Shown: piece after piece, positions 35,492-45,503 of the stretch
Layout: every line of letters begins with the position of its first letter
How positions within the stretch are numbered: position 1 is the first letter of the stretch
Assembly: GCF_000022205.1 (NCBI RefSeq)
Contig: NC_012029.1
Location: forward strand, 1,364,001 to 1,428,000
Direction of reading: 5' to 3'
DNA: 64,000 nt
From: Halorubrum lacusprofundi ATCC 49239
GTDB lineage: Archaea; Halobacteriota; Halobacteria; Halobacteriales; Haloferacaceae
Position numbers and translations under genes: made by a program
Notes under the pieces: generated by a model
What the model was told of the DNA's origin: nothing
Seen by the model: the letters and a program-made list of their open reading frames with translations, nothing else
Database searches by the model: none

Positions 35492-36228
35492 CCGACGCCG
35501 CGTACCTGCTGGTCCACGAGGACCGGGAGTACCTGCTAGAGCCGGGCGAGGAGTTCGGCACCGACCTCGGCGTCCTCGAGGTCCCCGAAGACGTCGAGGG
35601 CGGCGACACCGTCGAGACGCATCTCGGCACCGTCTTCGAGGTCCGCGAGCTTCGCGGCCCGGACCTGTTCAACCACCTCGAACGCACCGGCGCGCCGATG
35701 ATGCCCCGCGACGTGGGGCTCGTAATGGGCCACACCGGCGCCTCCGGCGGCGATCGCGTGCTCGACGCCGGCACGGGGTCGGGAATCCTCGCAGCATACC
35801 TCGGTCGCGCCGGCGCCGACGTGACCAGCTACGAGATCGACTCCGAGTTCGCCGAGGTCGCCCGCGGGAACATGGTGACCGCCGGCGTGGCAGACCGCGT
35901 CGAGGTCCGCACCGGCGACCTCACCGAGGAACTGGACGCGCTCGCCGACGAGGACCCCTTTGACGTGTTAACGCTCGATACGGGCGACGCCCCCGAAGTC
36001 GTCGAGCGCGCGGACGACCTGCTCGCGCCCGGAGGGTACCTCGCCGTCTACTCCCCGTTCGTCGAGGGGACCCGCGAGGCCGCCCTCGCCGCCCGCGAGG
36101 CCGGCTTTGAGGGCGTCGAGACGCTCGAAACGATTCAACGGGAGATGGACTTCTCCGACCGCGGCTCCCGCCCCTCGACCGCGGGCGTCGGCCACACCGG
36201 GTACCTGGTGTTCGGCCGGGCGCCGTAG
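35488..36228 (+). CDS. trmI: tRNA (adenine-57/58-N1)-methyltransferase TrmI
   Basis: The 246-residue protein starts at GTG 35488, overlapping the NAC stop (GTGA). The N-terminal strand domain ([20 protein letters not shown]) is followed by [20 protein letters not shown]. The SAM-binding core has [16 protein letters not shown] and [18 protein letters not shown], and [12 protein letters not shown] and [13 protein letters not shown] also belong to the domain. Archaeal TrmI makes m1A at positions 57/58 of tRNA. The co-translation with NAC is conserved in arrangement for haloarchaea as far as I know. Confidence 0.93.
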   Translation: MTDAAYLLVHEDREYLLEPGEEFGTDLGVLEVPEDVEGGDTVETHLGTVFEVRELRGPDLFNHLERTGAPMMPRDVGLVMGHTGASGGDRVLDAGTGSGILAAYLGRAGADVTSYEIDSEFAEVARGNMVTAGVADRVEVRTGDLTEELDALADEDPFDVLTLDTGDAPEVVERADDLLAPGGYLAVYSPFVEGTREAALAAREAGFEGVETLETIQREMDFSDRGSRPSTAGVGHTGYLVFGRAP

Positions 36229-36274
36229 TCGGCAGCGGCGCAACGTTCTTTCCGACTCCGCCGCCACAGAGCGT

Positions 36275-37276
36275 ATGGCTCCGCCGACGGCTGGCGAAGA
36301 CACTTCGAATCCCGACAGCGACGACCCCTCCGAAGTCGCCGTCGCGCTCGATGAGGCCGATGACGGGCTAGCCGACGCGATCGAATCGGCGCTTGCCGGT
36401 CGGTCCGCGATCGTCGCCGTCGGCGTCCCACTTGCGCTTCTCCCCCCGATACTCGCCGCGAGAGAGCGCACAAGGGGAGGAACATGGCGGGTCGCCTGTC
36501 GGCCGGGCGTCGCCGACGCGCTTGGCCGGGCGTTCGTCCTCGGCACCGCGGTCGCCGAGGCGGTCGCGGAGGGAGCGATCGAGCTTCGGACGGTCGCGGA
36601 CGAACCAGACGTCCAGCGAATTCTGTTCGCGTCGCCGGACCGAATCGACGCGGTCGTCGGACCGGAGAAGGATCGAACACTCGTTACCGAGGAGGCGCCG
36701 AAACGAGTCACGCCCGCGGGCCGAGCGGTGCGCGAGCGGTTCGCGGCGGCGACGCCCGAGACCGTCGATATGCCCGCGCGAAGCCGCCTGCTCGCGGCCG
36801 CCTGCGAGACGCTCGACGACAGGTTCGCGGACGACGTGGCGGCGGTGCTCGACGCGCTCCCGTACGGCGCGGTCGGACGGACCGGTGAGGTCACCGACCG
36901 GACGCTCCTCGTCGCGCTGGCGGCGCGCCACGATCACCTGCTGTGGGACCTGCGGCGGTGGATCGGCGACGGAGCAGACGGGGGGAGCGCCGAAGGCGTC
37001 GGGATCGCCGCTGGACAGGACCTCACCGACGACCGGCGAGCCCTCGTGCGGCGCGGCCTGATCGAGGCGATCAAGATGCCCGCGGGCGACGGCCGCCCGC
37101 AGCTCCGGCTCCGGGCGGTCGACGACGCGCTGCTCCGCGCGACGCCAGAAGAGGTGCTCAGCGTGCTCCGCGGGCGGTTCGCGCTCCCGGTCGACGAGGA
37201 CGGGCGGGTCCGACAGCCGCCCGGCCGCGACGAGCGGCGACCGGTCTGGGAGCGGACGCGACGTGACAAGAACTAA
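36275..37276 (+). CDS. TbsP-like (DUF5821) transcriptional regulator
   Basis: The 333-residue protein starts at ATG 36275. The first 170 residues form an alpha/beta domain like that of the haloarchaeal TbsP group (AIVAVGVPLALLPPILAARE, TAVAEAVAEGAIELRTVADE). The next part (FADDVAAVLDALPYGAVG, DRTLLVALAARHDHLLWDLRRW) leads to a C-terminal winged-helix-like end (RALVRRGLIEAIKMPAGDGR). TbsP regulates sugar metabolism genes in Haloferax; the target here is unknown. It precedes the aminotransferase gene by 25 bases. Confidence 0.6.
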   Translation: MAPPTAGEDTSNPDSDDPSEVAVALDEADDGLADAIESALAGRSAIVAVGVPLALLPPILAARERTRGGTWRVACRPGVADALGRAFVLGTAVAEAVAEGAIELRTVADEPDVQRILFASPDRIDAVVGPEKDRTLVTEEAPKRVTPAGRAVRERFAAATPETVDMPARSRLLAAACETLDDRFADDVAAVLDALPYGAVGRTGEVTDRTLLVALAARHDHLLWDLRRWIGDGADGGSAEGVGIAAGQDLTDDRRALVRRGLIEAIKMPAGDGRPQLRLRAVDDALLRATPEEVLSVLRGRFALPVDEDGRVRQPPGRDERRPVWERTRRDKN

Positions 37277-37301
37277 CTCCCGGCAGCGCCCCCGAACGGG
37301 T

Positions 37302-38423
37302 ATGCCGAACTTCTCCGACAGGGTCGAACGGATCTCCATCAGCGGGATCCGCGAGGTGTTCGAGGCGGCCGGCGACGACGCGATCAACCTCGGGCTCGGC
37401 CAGCCCGACTTCCCGACGCCGGACCACGCGCGGCAGGCGGCGATCGATGCCATCGAAGCCGGGAAGGCCGACGCCTACACCGAAAATAAGGGCACTCGGT
37501 CGCTTCGCGAGGCGATCGCCGAAAAACACCGGACGGATCAGGGGATCGACCTCGACCCGAGTAACGTGATCGCCACTGCGGGCGGCAGCGAGGCGCTCCA
37601 CATCGCCTTAGAGGCGCACGTCGACGCCGGTGACGAGGTGTTGATTCCGGACCCGGGGTTCGTCTCCTACGACGCGTTGACGAAGCTGACCGGGGGCGAA
37701 CCGGTCCCGGTCCCGCTGCGCGACGACCTCACGATCGACCCCGCCGCGATCGAGGCGGCGATCACCGACGACACCGTCGCGTTCGTGGTGAACTCGCCCG
37801 GGAATCCCACCGGCGCGGTCTCCTCCGAGGAAGACGTGCGCGAGTTCGCGCGGATCGCCGACGAGCACGACGTGCTCTGTATCTCCGACGAGGTGTACGA
37901 GTACACCGTCTTCGAGGGGGAACACTACTCGCCGATGGAGTTCACCGAGACCGACAACGTCGTCGTGATCAACTCGGCCTCGAAGCTGTTCTCGATGACT
38001 GGCTGGCGGCTCGGATGGGTGTACGGCTCCGAGGAGCGCGTGGAGCGCATGCTGCGCGTCCACCAGTACGCGCAGGCTTGCGCGTCGGCGCCTGCCCAGT
38101 ACGCCGCTGAGGCTGCGCTGCGGGGCGATCACGGGGTCGTCGACGAGATGACCGCCTCCTTCGAGCGCCGCCGCGACCTCCTCCTCGACGGCTTCGACGA
38201 AATCGGCATCGACTGCCCGACGCCGCAGGGAGCGTTCTACGCGATGCCGCGGGTGCCCGAGGGGTTCGTCGACGAGTGTCTTGACCGCGGCGTGGTCGTC
38301 GTTCCCGGCGAGGCGTTCGGCGAGCACGGGCGCGGCCACGCTCGGATCTCGTACGCGACCGACGAAAGCGAGCTCCGCGAGGCGCTCGACGTGATGGCGG
38401 ACGCCTACGAGGCGGCGAAGTAG
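37302..38423 (+). CDS. class I PLP-dependent aminotransferase
   Basis: The 373-residue protein starts at ATG 37302. Residues for PLP binding are clear: GLGQPDFPTPDHARQAA, TAGGSEALHIAL, VNSPGNPTGAVSSEED, SDEVYEYTVFEG and the lysine in NSASKLFSMTGWRLGWVY. It belongs to the aspartate/aromatic aminotransferase group and transfers amino groups between amino and 2-oxo acids. The exact substrate cannot be told. The length is standard. Confidence 0.93.
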   Translation: MPNFSDRVERISISGIREVFEAAGDDAINLGLGQPDFPTPDHARQAAIDAIEAGKADAYTENKGTRSLREAIAEKHRTDQGIDLDPSNVIATAGGSEALHIALEAHVDAGDEVLIPDPGFVSYDALTKLTGGEPVPVPLRDDLTIDPAAIEAAITDDTVAFVVNSPGNPTGAVSSEEDVREFARIADEHDVLCISDEVYEYTVFEGEHYSPMEFTETDNVVVINSASKLFSMTGWRLGWVYGSEERVERMLRVHQYAQACASAPAQYAAEAALRGDHGVVDEMTASFERRRDLLLDGFDEIGIDCPTPQGAFYAMPRVPEGFVDECLDRGVVVVPGEAFGEHGRGHARISYATDESELREALDVMADAYEAAK

Positions 38424-38538
38424 GGGGGAAGTAGCCGCGAGGTAAGGGCAATACCTGCCAAACGATAACTAGAGAGCATTACCCGGTCCCGGGAGGTTTC
38501 CGCAAGTTATACTGCCGCCGGCCAAGTACCGAAACGTA

Positions 38539-39741
38539 ATGGACCGGAACATTCAGGTTAGCCGCCTCGATCGTCGAGCGGTCGAGGACCAGGAGGTCGA
38601 GATCGTCGAGCGGAAGGGTATCGGACACCCGGATTCGATCTGCGACGGTATCGCGGAGTCGGTGTCGCGGGCGCTCTCGCAGCTCTACTTGGACCGCGTC
38701 GGGAAGGTGCTTCACTACAACACCGACGAGACGCAGTTGGTCGCCGGCCGCGCCGCCCCCGCGTACGGCGGCGGCGAGGTCGTCGAGCCGCTCTACGTGC
38801 TCATCGTCGGGCGCGCCACGAAGGAGTACGAAGGCGAGCAGCTCCCGGTCGACTCGACCGCGCTCGCGGCCGCCCGCGACTACCTCTCTGAGGCGATCCC
38901 GGAGCTGGAGTACGGTACCGATGTGATCATCGACGTGAAGCTCGGCGAGGGGTCGGGCGACCTCCAAGACGTGTTCGGCGAGGAGACCCAGCAGGTGCCG
39001 ATGGCCAACGACACCTCCTTCGGCGTCGGCCACGCGCCCCTGACGGAGACGGAGACGATCGTCTACGAGGCCGAGCACGAACTCAACACGACCTACCACG
39101 CGGATCATCCCGAGCTCGGGCCGGACGTGAAGATCATGGGCAAACGCGAGGGCGACCGGATCGACATCACCGTCGCGGCCGCGATGGTCGACCGGTACGT
39201 CGACGGGCTCGACGAGTACGACGACGCGGTCGAGAACGTGCGCGAGTTCGTCACCGAACTGGCCGAGTCGCGCACGGACCGGGAGGTCCACGTCGACGTC
39301 AACACCGCCGACGACTACGACGAGGGCTCCGTCTACCTCACCGTCACCGGCACCTCCGCGGAGCAGGGCGACGACGGGTCCGTGGGACGCGGCAACCGCG
39401 CGAACGGGCTCATCACTCCGAACCGGCCCATGTCCATGGAGGCGACCTCCGGGAAGAACCCCGTCAACCACATCGGGAAGATCTACAACCTCCTGTCGAC
39501 CCGGATCGCGGAGTCCGTCACCGAGGAGGTCGACGGGATCCGCGACCTGCAGGTCCGCCTGCTCTCGCAGATCGGGCGCCCGATCGACGAGCCCCACGTC
39601 GCCGACGCGCAGCTCGTCACCGAGGACGGCGTCGCGCTCGGAGACATCGAACCGAAGGTCCTCGAAATCGTCGATCGCGAGCTGGCAAACGTCACCGACG
39701 TGACTCGCAGCGTCATCGACGGCGACGTGTCGACGTTCTGA
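38539..39741 (+). CDS. mat: archaeal S-adenosylmethionine synthetase
   Basis: The 400-residue protein starts at ATG 38539. The archaeal type has no sequence likeness to the bacterial enzyme. Visible marks are [72 protein letters not shown] and [18 protein letters not shown]. It makes SAM from methionine and ATP. The upstream gap (38424-38538) shows no clear riboswitch. Confidence 0.95.
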   Translation: MDRNIQVSRLDRRAVEDQEVEIVERKGIGHPDSICDGIAESVSRALSQLYLDRVGKVLHYNTDETQLVAGRAAPAYGGGEVVEPLYVLIVGRATKEYEGEQLPVDSTALAAARDYLSEAIPELEYGTDVIIDVKLGEGSGDLQDVFGEETQQVPMANDTSFGVGHAPLTETETIVYEAEHELNTTYHADHPELGPDVKIMGKREGDRIDITVAAAMVDRYVDGLDEYDDAVENVREFVTELAESRTDREVHVDVNTADDYDEGSVYLTVTGTSAEQGDDGSVGRGNRANGLITPNRPMSMEATSGKNPVNHIGKIYNLLSTRIAESVTEEVDGIRDLQVRLLSQIGRPIDEPHVADAQLVTEDGVALGDIEPKVLEIVDRELANVTDVTRSVIDGDVSTF

Positions 39742-39816
39742 GCCGGCGACGACTCTTCTGGACCGCCGAGACGAACGACCGCAACCGATTTGTGGAGCGG
39801 CCGAGTCCGGTAGCGT

Positions 39817-40269
39817 GTGACGCGGGTGTGTCTCCTCGGCGATCCGGACGTGAATCTCACCTACGAGCTGCTGTCCCGCGAAACGGCCCGGGACGCGCTC
39901 GCGACCTACGAGATTGAGGAGCCGTTCGAGAACAGCGTCGCCGTCGACACCGTAAGCCTCGGCGCGGCGGTGTCGCTTTTAAATGACCTCAACTGGTACC
40001 TCGTCCGCTTCGTCGACGAGGCGCTCGTTCGCGAGCCATCGGTCTCCCCCGACGAGTGGCTCTCTCGCGACCTCGCCCGCGAGGTGCGCGACGGCGCCGT
40101 CCCCCCCGAGGAGACCGATCAGCGACTGAAGGTGTTCGGGCTCGTCGACGGCCGGCCGGTCGAACCCCTCTACGTTCGGCGAACGCAGGGCGAGACGCCC
40201 GAGTACGACCTCCGCGACGTCGACGAGACGGTGATCGTCCGGGTGAGCGAGTCGGAGTTCTCAGGATAG
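39817..40269 (+). CDS. DUF5804 family protein
   Basis: The 150-residue protein starts at GTG 39817. The N-terminus VCLLGDPDVNLTYELLSRET, ATYEIEEPFENSVAVDTVSL and AAVSLLNDLNWYLVRFVDEA identify the haloarchaeal DUF5804 group. The function is unknown. It follows the SAM synthetase gene on the same strand by 75 bases and may share its transcript. Confidence 0.8.
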   Translation: MTRVCLLGDPDVNLTYELLSRETARDALATYEIEEPFENSVAVDTVSLGAAVSLLNDLNWYLVRFVDEALVREPSVSPDEWLSRDLAREVRDGAVPPEETDQRLKVFGLVDGRPVEPLYVRRTQGETPEYDLRDVDETVIVRVSESEFSG

Positions 40270-40339
40270 GCTTGAGCAATTCGGCGTTTCAGCGGTCCCG
40301 CCGGAGAGGGTTGAAAAGGATCCGGACTAAATACGTGTT

Positions 40340-41038
40340 ATGGAACTGAAAGCTGACGGCGACGCGGACCTCCACGAGATCGATCGCTTCGACCGCGGCG
40401 TCGGCTGGATCGCGTACCCGGGCGAGGCGATGGAGCGGGCGAGCCACGCGATCGCGGTCCCGAACGAGGAGAGCGAGACGGACGACGTCTGGGTGTTCGA
40501 CCCGGTCGACGCGCCCGGCGTCGACGACCTCTTGGCGGATCTCGGGACGGTCGCGGGCGTCGTGGTCGGGCTCGACCGTCACAAGCGCGACAGCGCAGCG
40601 ATCGCGACCCGACACGACGTTCCCGTCTACGTCGCCGACTGGATGACCGGTGTCGCAGAGGAGATCGACGCCCCCGTCGAGCGGTTCGGCTCGCGGCTGG
40701 CGGACTCGGGGTTCGAGGCGTTTCGGATCCGCGACTCCATGATCCCCCCGTGGCAGGAGGTCGGCTTCTTCGACGGCGAGACGCTGATCGTCCCCGAGTC
40801 GCTCGGCTCCGCCTCGTACTTCCGTGGCGATCGTGAGCGCCTCGGCGTCCATCCGATGCTCCGGCTGATGCCGCCGATCGAGGCACTCTCCGGACTGAAC
40901 CCGGAGCGGGTGCGCGTGGGCCACGGCGTCGGCGTGGACGAGCGGGCCGCCCTCGCCGTTGAGGACGCGCTCTCCGGGTCGCGCCGCAAGGCACCCGGAC
41001 TGTACGCGCGGACCCTGCGCTCGGCGCTCGGGATCTGA
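40340..41038 (+). CDS. haloarchaeal protein with degenerate metallo-beta-lactamase-like fold
   Basis: The 232-residue protein starts at ATG 40340. RGVGWIAYPGEAMERASHAI, VWVFDPVDAPGVDDLLADL, VAGVVVGLDRHKRDSAAIAT and VRVGHGVGVDERAALAVED follow the strand order of metallo-beta-lactamase-fold proteins, but the usual HxHxDH cluster is absent (LDRHKRDS). It is probably non-catalytic or has another role. The family is not named with certainty. Confidence 0.65.
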   Translation: MELKADGDADLHEIDRFDRGVGWIAYPGEAMERASHAIAVPNEESETDDVWVFDPVDAPGVDDLLADLGTVAGVVVGLDRHKRDSAAIATRHDVPVYVADWMTGVAEEIDAPVERFGSRLADSGFEAFRIRDSMIPPWQEVGFFDGETLIVPESLGSASYFRGDRERLGVHPMLRLMPPIEALSGLNPERVRVGHGVGVDERAALAVEDALSGSRRKAPGLYARTLRSALGI

Positions 41039-41060
41039 CCGTGTCGGCGCCCGTTTGCTC

Positions 41061-41477
41061 GTGATCCACATCACGCGCGACCTGTTGACGGTGTTGCTCG
41101 ACCAAGCCGCCGAGCGCGATCCCGACGCGACGAGCCTGCGGCTTTCGGCTACTCGTGCCGGCGAGTTCGACGAAGACACCGGTCTCGACCCGTCGATGCC
41201 GGTGGTGACCCATTTCACACCCGCGGGGGTCGGCGGGTCGGTGAACGCGGTGTTCGGGGTCGATATCGGGACGCCCGCCGGACGAGGCGGGGCACGGTTC
41301 ATCTCGCACCCGAACGGATTCCTCGGCGTGTCGAAGAGGGACGACCTCGCGGCGGTCGTGCTCGTCGCCGTCCCGCCGTACGACGACGACGCGGTCGCTG
41401 CGTTCGACCGCGCCGGCAACGGGATCGAGCTGGCGGTCCTCGACGCAGCGCCGCCGGAGGAGTCACTCCCGGAGTGA
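41061..41477 (+). CDS. haloarchaeal hypothetical protein
   Basis: The 138-residue protein starts at GTG 41061 (VIHITRDLLTVLLDQAAERD). It continues with MPVVTHFTPAGVGGSVNAVF, GVDIGTPAGRGGARFISHPN and VVLVAVPPYDDDAVAAFDRA. It has an alpha/beta composition; no family is recognised. It is 22 bases from the preceding gene and probably co-transcribed with it. Confidence 0.7.
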   Translation: MIHITRDLLTVLLDQAAERDPDATSLRLSATRAGEFDEDTGLDPSMPVVTHFTPAGVGGSVNAVFGVDIGTPAGRGGARFISHPNGFLGVSKRDDLAAVVLVAVPPYDDDAVAAFDRAGNGIELAVLDAAPPEESLPE

Positions 41478-41571
41478 CCGCATCTGCGACGTTGAGCGGA
41501 GCGGTCGGAGCGGCCCACCGGCCGCTCGCCGAACATGGGTTTAAAAAGGCCAGAGCGAGTACCACGCCGCA

Positions 41572-41898
41572 ATGGCAGCACGCCCACCCGGCGGCGGCGG
41601 ATCGTCGGAGCCGGACGCGATCGAGTTCGGCATCGCCGTGCTCGACGAACAGATCGGGAAGGCGGACGTGTCGTTCCCGGCGACGGCCGAGGAGGTCCGC
41701 CACGCTCTCGGCGACCGCGAGATTCCCTACGACGGCAAAGGGCGGACGATCACGCTCGGCGAGGCGCTCGATCAGGTGCCACAGAGCCGGTTCGAAAACA
41801 AGACGGAGTTCCTCGACGCACTGTACCCAGTGTTCGACCGCAAGCGGCGGGAGGGCGGTGGGCTCCTAACGAGCCTGCGGGACGCGCTTCCCTTCTGA
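41572..41898 (+). CDS. DUF5789 family protein
   Basis: The 108-residue protein starts at ATG 41572, following a TTTAAAAAGG box. GIAVLDEQIGKADVSFPATA, EEVRHALGDREIPYDGKGRT and FENKTEFLDALYPVFDRKRR match the DUF5789 group. Function unknown. It is convergent with the PRC-barrel gene. Confidence 0.8.
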   Translation: MAARPPGGGGSSEPDAIEFGIAVLDEQIGKADVSFPATAEEVRHALGDREIPYDGKGRTITLGEALDQVPQSRFENKTEFLDALYPVFDRKRREGGGLLTSLRDALPF

Positions 41899-41941
41899 CG
41901 CCGCGAGAGCGGCCCAGCGATCTCGGACTGGCGGTCCTCCG

Positions 41942-42244
41942 CTAGACTTCTGCTTCCGCCTCGGCCTCGGGTTCGTCGGTCCCGGTGTCGAGGCGTTCGA
42001 TGACATCGTTTATCAGCACAACGTCGCCGACGGCACGGACCCAGCGGTACGGGACGATGACGCCCGTGTTCCTGTCGACGCGCCCAGCGAACAGCTCATG
42101 GTTGAGCTCCGCGAGCGCGAGCCCGGTCACGGCCTGCGCGTCCAGATCGAGGCGTACGTCCTCGATCTCGCCGACGAAGACGCCGTTGTTCGAATACACC
42201 TCGCGACCGACGAGAGACGTGATCTCCTCCGGAACAGCGTTCAT
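41942..42244 (-). CDS. PRC-barrel domain protein (possible CdpB-type cell division protein)
   Basis: The 100-residue protein starts at ATG 42244. A single PRC barrel is seen: EITSLVGREVYSNNGVFVGE, EDVRLDLDAQAVTGLALAEL and VDRNTGVIVPYRWVRAVGDV, then an acidic tail. Small PRC-barrel proteins (CdpB1, CdpB2) bind the division machinery in haloarchaea, and ones of this size next to DUF5789 genes are candidates. Assignment to CdpB is from memory of the family and is tentative. Confidence 0.75.
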   Translation of the reverse strand: MNAVPEEITSLVGREVYSNNGVFVGEIEDVRLDLDAQAVTGLALAELNHELFAGRVDRNTGVIVPYRWVRAVGDVVLINDVIERLDTGTDEPEAEAEAEV

Positions 42245-42424
42245 ATTCGATACGGTCACGAGCGCGCCTAATAAGCGTTCGTTGTCGAACGACGCCCGTC
42301 AGACGGTGCCCGCGACGTTTTCGGTTGCCCCCGCGTCCGGCTCACCTCCGCGATCCGGGAAGGCAGGTTCTCATGATTCGACGACTGGGAGAGGTTTTTC
42401 ACGGTCCGACCGTGAGGGATTCGC

Positions 42425-45400
42425 ATGGCGACCAACACGCCGGATCCGGATCCGCGGGACGGGGGGGACTTCGATTACACTGGCGGCGCGGTAGAGCGCC
42501 CGGGCCTCGTCGACGCGCTGGAAGACCGGGTCGATGGCAACGTGCGGTTCGACGAGTACTCGAAGCGGCTGTACGCGACCGACGCCTCGGCGTACGAGGT
42601 CACACCGATCGGCGTCGTGGTGCCGGAGTCGACGGCGGACGTGGCGGCGGTCCACGAGTACTGCTACGAAGAGGGGATTCCGGTGTTGCCCCGCGGGGGC
42701 GGCACGTCGCTCGCGGGCCAGACCGTCAACGAGGCGGTCGTCCTCGATCTCACCGGTTCGATGGACGAGGTGCTGTCGACGGATCCGGAGGCGGGGACCG
42801 CCCGAGCGCAGGCGGGGGCGTACGTCGGCGACCTCAACGCCGCGGTCGAGCCCCACGGGCTGAAGTTCGCGCCCGATCCGGCGTGGCGCGACAAGTCCGC
42901 GATCGGCGGCGCAATCGGCAACAACTCCACCGGGTCGCACTCGCTGAAGTACGGGAAAACCGACCACTACGTCGAGGAGCTGGAGGTCGTGTTAGCCGAC
43001 GGGACGGTGACGACCTTCGGAGAGGTCGCCGTCGAGGAGCTACGAGAGTCCGCAGACGCCGAGAGCGACGACCTCCTACCGCGGATCCACGCCGAGATCG
43101 TCCGGATCCTCGACGAGGAGGCGGGCGCGATCGACGAGCGCTTCCCGGAGATGAAGCGGAACGTCTCCGGCTACAACCTCGACCGCCTGCTCGCCGAGTA
43201 CCGCGGCGAGTACGGCGAGGCGGGCGTCGTCAACCTCGGTCGGCTCATGGCCGGCAGCGAAGGGACCCTCGCGACGGTCACGGAAGCGACCGTCTCGCTT
43301 GTCGAGATTCCAGAGACGAAGGCGGTGGCGCTGCTCACCTACGACGACCTGCTGGACGCGATGGAGGATGTGGCGCCGATCCTCGACCACGACCCCGCCG
43401 CCGTCGAGGTGATGGACGACGTGCTCCTCGGCCTCGCGGCCGACACGCCCGAGTTCGAGGGCGTCGTGGGGATGTTGCCCGAGGGGACCGACTCCGTCCT
43501 CCTCGTCGAGTTTTACGCCGACAGCGACGTGGATGGGAAACAGAAGGTCGCGGACCTGATCGCGGATCGGGTGGGTGCGACGGCCGACCGTGCCCGCCCG
43601 GCGACGATGGCGGAGCCGAGCGACGGCGCGGCCGAGACGACGAGCCAGCCCCGCCGCGCGGTCGACGCGATGGAAGCGCACGACCCCGAAAAGCGCGACC
43701 GGTTCTGGAAGATGCGCAAGGCCGGACTCCCGATCCTCCTGTCGCGCACCACAGACGAAAAGCACATCTCCTTCATCGAGGACTGCGCGATCCCGCCCGA
43801 ACACCTCCCCGAGTACACCCGCGAGTTCCAGGAGATCCTCGACGACAACGACACCTTCGCGACCTTCTACGCGCACGCCGGCCCGGGCGTACTCCACATC
43901 CGGCCGCTGATCAACACGAAAGACGTGGACGACGTGGACGCGATGGTCGACATCGCCGACCGCGTCACCGACGCCGTGGTCCGGCTCGGCGGGTCGGTGT
44001 CGGGCGAACACGGGGACGGCCGCGCCCGGACCCAGTGGAACCGGAAGCTGTACGGCGACGACCTCTGGGACGCCTTCCGCGACCTCAAGACCGCCTTCGA
44101 CCCCGACTGGCTGCTCAATCCCGGAAACGTCTGCGGCGACCACGACATGCGCGAGAACCTCCGGTTCGACTCGGAGTACGAGTACGACGCCGGCTTCGAC
44201 CCCGCGATGGAGTGGGCGATCGACAACGGGATGCAGGGGATGGTCGAGCTCTGTCACGGCTGTGGCGGGTGTCGCGGCCCGCAGGAGACCACCGGCGGCG
44301 TGATGTGTCCGACCTATCGCGCCTCCGAAGAAGAGATACAGGCGACCCGCGGCCGGGCGAACATGCTCCGCGGAGCCATGAACGGCGAACTCCCCGACGA
44401 CCCGACCGACGACGAGTTCGTCACCGAGGTGATGGATCTGTGTGTCGGCTGTAAGGGCTGTACGAAGGACTGTCCGAGCGGCGTCGACATGGCGAAGCTC
44501 AAAGCCGAGGTCGAACACGCCCACCACGAGGAACACGGGATCGACCTGCGGACCCGACTGCTCGGCAACTTCGAATCGCTCGCGCCGATCGGCTCGACGC
44601 TCGCGCCCCTCTCGAACCTCCCCGGGAAGATCCCCGGCGCCGGCCTCGTCATGGAGAAGGCCCTCGGGATCGCGAAGGAGCGTGACCTCCCCACGTTCCG
44701 CTCGGAGAGCCTGACCGACTGGTTCGAGGCCCGCGGCGGCGCGGGGATTCCCCGAGCCGAGGCCGACCGCGACGTACTGCTGTTCCCCGACGTGTACACC
44801 ACCTACACGAACCCCGGTGCGGGGAAGGCCGCGGTGCGCGTGCTGGAGGCCGCGAACTGCCACGTCCGAATCCCCGATGTGGACGGGAGCGGGCGCCCCC
44901 CGCACTCGAAGGGGATGCTCGACGAGTCGCGCGCGGCGGCGAGAGACGCCGTGGAGACGCTCGTACCAGATGTGGCCGACGGCTGGGACGTGGTGGTCGT
45001 CGAGCCCACCGACGCCGTGATGCTGCAGACCGACTACCACGACCTGCTCGACGGCGACGCCAGCGACGTGCCCGACGCCGACGTGGCGACCGTCTCGGCG
45101 AACACCTACGGCGTCATGGAGTACGTCGACGCCCACCGGCTCGACGAGGATATCGACCTCGACGCGCCCACCGAATCGCTCACGTATCACGGGCACTGCC
45201 ACCAGAAGGCGACGAAGAAGGACCATCACGCGGTCGGCGTGCTCCGACGTGCGGGGTACGGGGTCGATCCGCTCGACTCCTCCTGCTGTGGGATGGCGGG
45301 CTCGTTCGGCTACGAGGCCGAGCACTACTCGATGAGCAAGGCGATCGGCCGGATCCTCTTCGATCAGGTCGCCGAGAGCGACGGTGACGAGGTCGTTGCT

Positions 45401-45496
45401 CCCGGTGCCTCCTGCCGGAGCCAACTGAAGGAGCGCGACGGCGGTGCCCCCGAGCCGCCGCACCCGGTCGAGAAGCTGGCGGCGGCGCTGGCGTAG
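42425..45496 (+). CDS. FAD-linked, Fe-S dehydrogenase (D-lactate/glycolate dehydrogenase type)
   Basis: The 1023-residue protein starts at ATG 42425. The FAD-binding domain is at about 50-270 (VLPRGGGTSLAGQTVNEAVV, AIGGAIGNNSTGSHSLKYGK), and the FAD-oxidase C-terminal domain at about 280-570 (GEHGDGRARTQWN). Iron-sulfur cysteines are CHGCGGCRG (about 612) and CVGCKGCTKDCPSG (about 675). Two CCG-type segments end the protein (HCHQKATKKDHH, SSCCGMAGSFGYEAE). Such fusions oxidise D-lactate or related 2-hydroxy acids and pass electrons to quinone or an Fe-S carrier. It is nearly tail-to-tail with the DUF5787 gene. Confidence 0.93.
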   Translation: MATNTPDPDPRDGGDFDYTGGAVERPGLVDALEDRVDGNVRFDEYSKRLYATDASAYEVTPIGVVVPESTADVAAVHEYCYEEGIPVLPRGGGTSLAGQTVNEAVVLDLTGSMDEVLSTDPEAGTARAQAGAYVGDLNAAVEPHGLKFAPDPAWRDKSAIGGAIGNNSTGSHSLKYGKTDHYVEELEVVLADGTVTTFGEVAVEELRESADAESDDLLPRIHAEIVRILDEEAGAIDERFPEMKRNVSGYNLDRLLAEYRGEYGEAGVVNLGRLMAGSEGTLATVTEATVSLVEIPETKAVALLTYDDLLDAMEDVAPILDHDPAAVEVMDDVLLGLAADTPEFEGVVGMLPEGTDSVLLVEFYADSDVDGKQKVADLIADRVGATADRARPATMAEPSDGAAETTSQPRRAVDAMEAHDPEKRDRFWKMRKAGLPILLSRTTDEKHISFIEDCAIPPEHLPEYTREFQEILDDNDTFATFYAHAGPGVLHIRPLINTKDVDDVDAMVDIADRVTDAVVRLGGSVSGEHGDGRARTQWNRKLYGDDLWDAFRDLKTAFDPDWLLNPGNVCGDHDMRENLRFDSEYEYDAGFDPAMEWAIDNGMQGMVELCHGCGGCRGPQETTGGVMCPTYRASEEEIQATRGRANMLRGAMNGELPDDPTDDEFVTEVMDLCVGCKGCTKDCPSGVDMAKLKAEVEHAHHEEHGIDLRTRLLGNFESLAPIGSTLAPLSNLPGKIPGAGLVMEKALGIAKERDLPTFRSESLTDWFEARGGAGIPRAEADRDVLLFPDVYTTYTNPGAGKAAVRVLEAANCHVRIPDVDGSGRPPHSKGMLDESRAAARDAVETLVPDVADGWDVVVVEPTDAVMLQTDYHDLLDGDASDVPDADVATVSANTYGVMEYVDAHRLDEDIDLDAPTESLTYHGHCHQKATKKDHHAVGVLRRAGYGVDPLDSSCCGMAGSFGYEAEHYSMSKAIGRILFDQVAESDGDEVVAPGASCRSQLKERDGGAPEPPHPVEKLAAALA

Positions 45497-45503
45497 GACC
45501 GAC

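Noticed and set aside
38424-38538. SAM riboswitch upstream of the S-adenosylmethionine synthetase
   Set aside because: The gap shows no known SAM-riboswitch core, and these are not established in haloarchaea.
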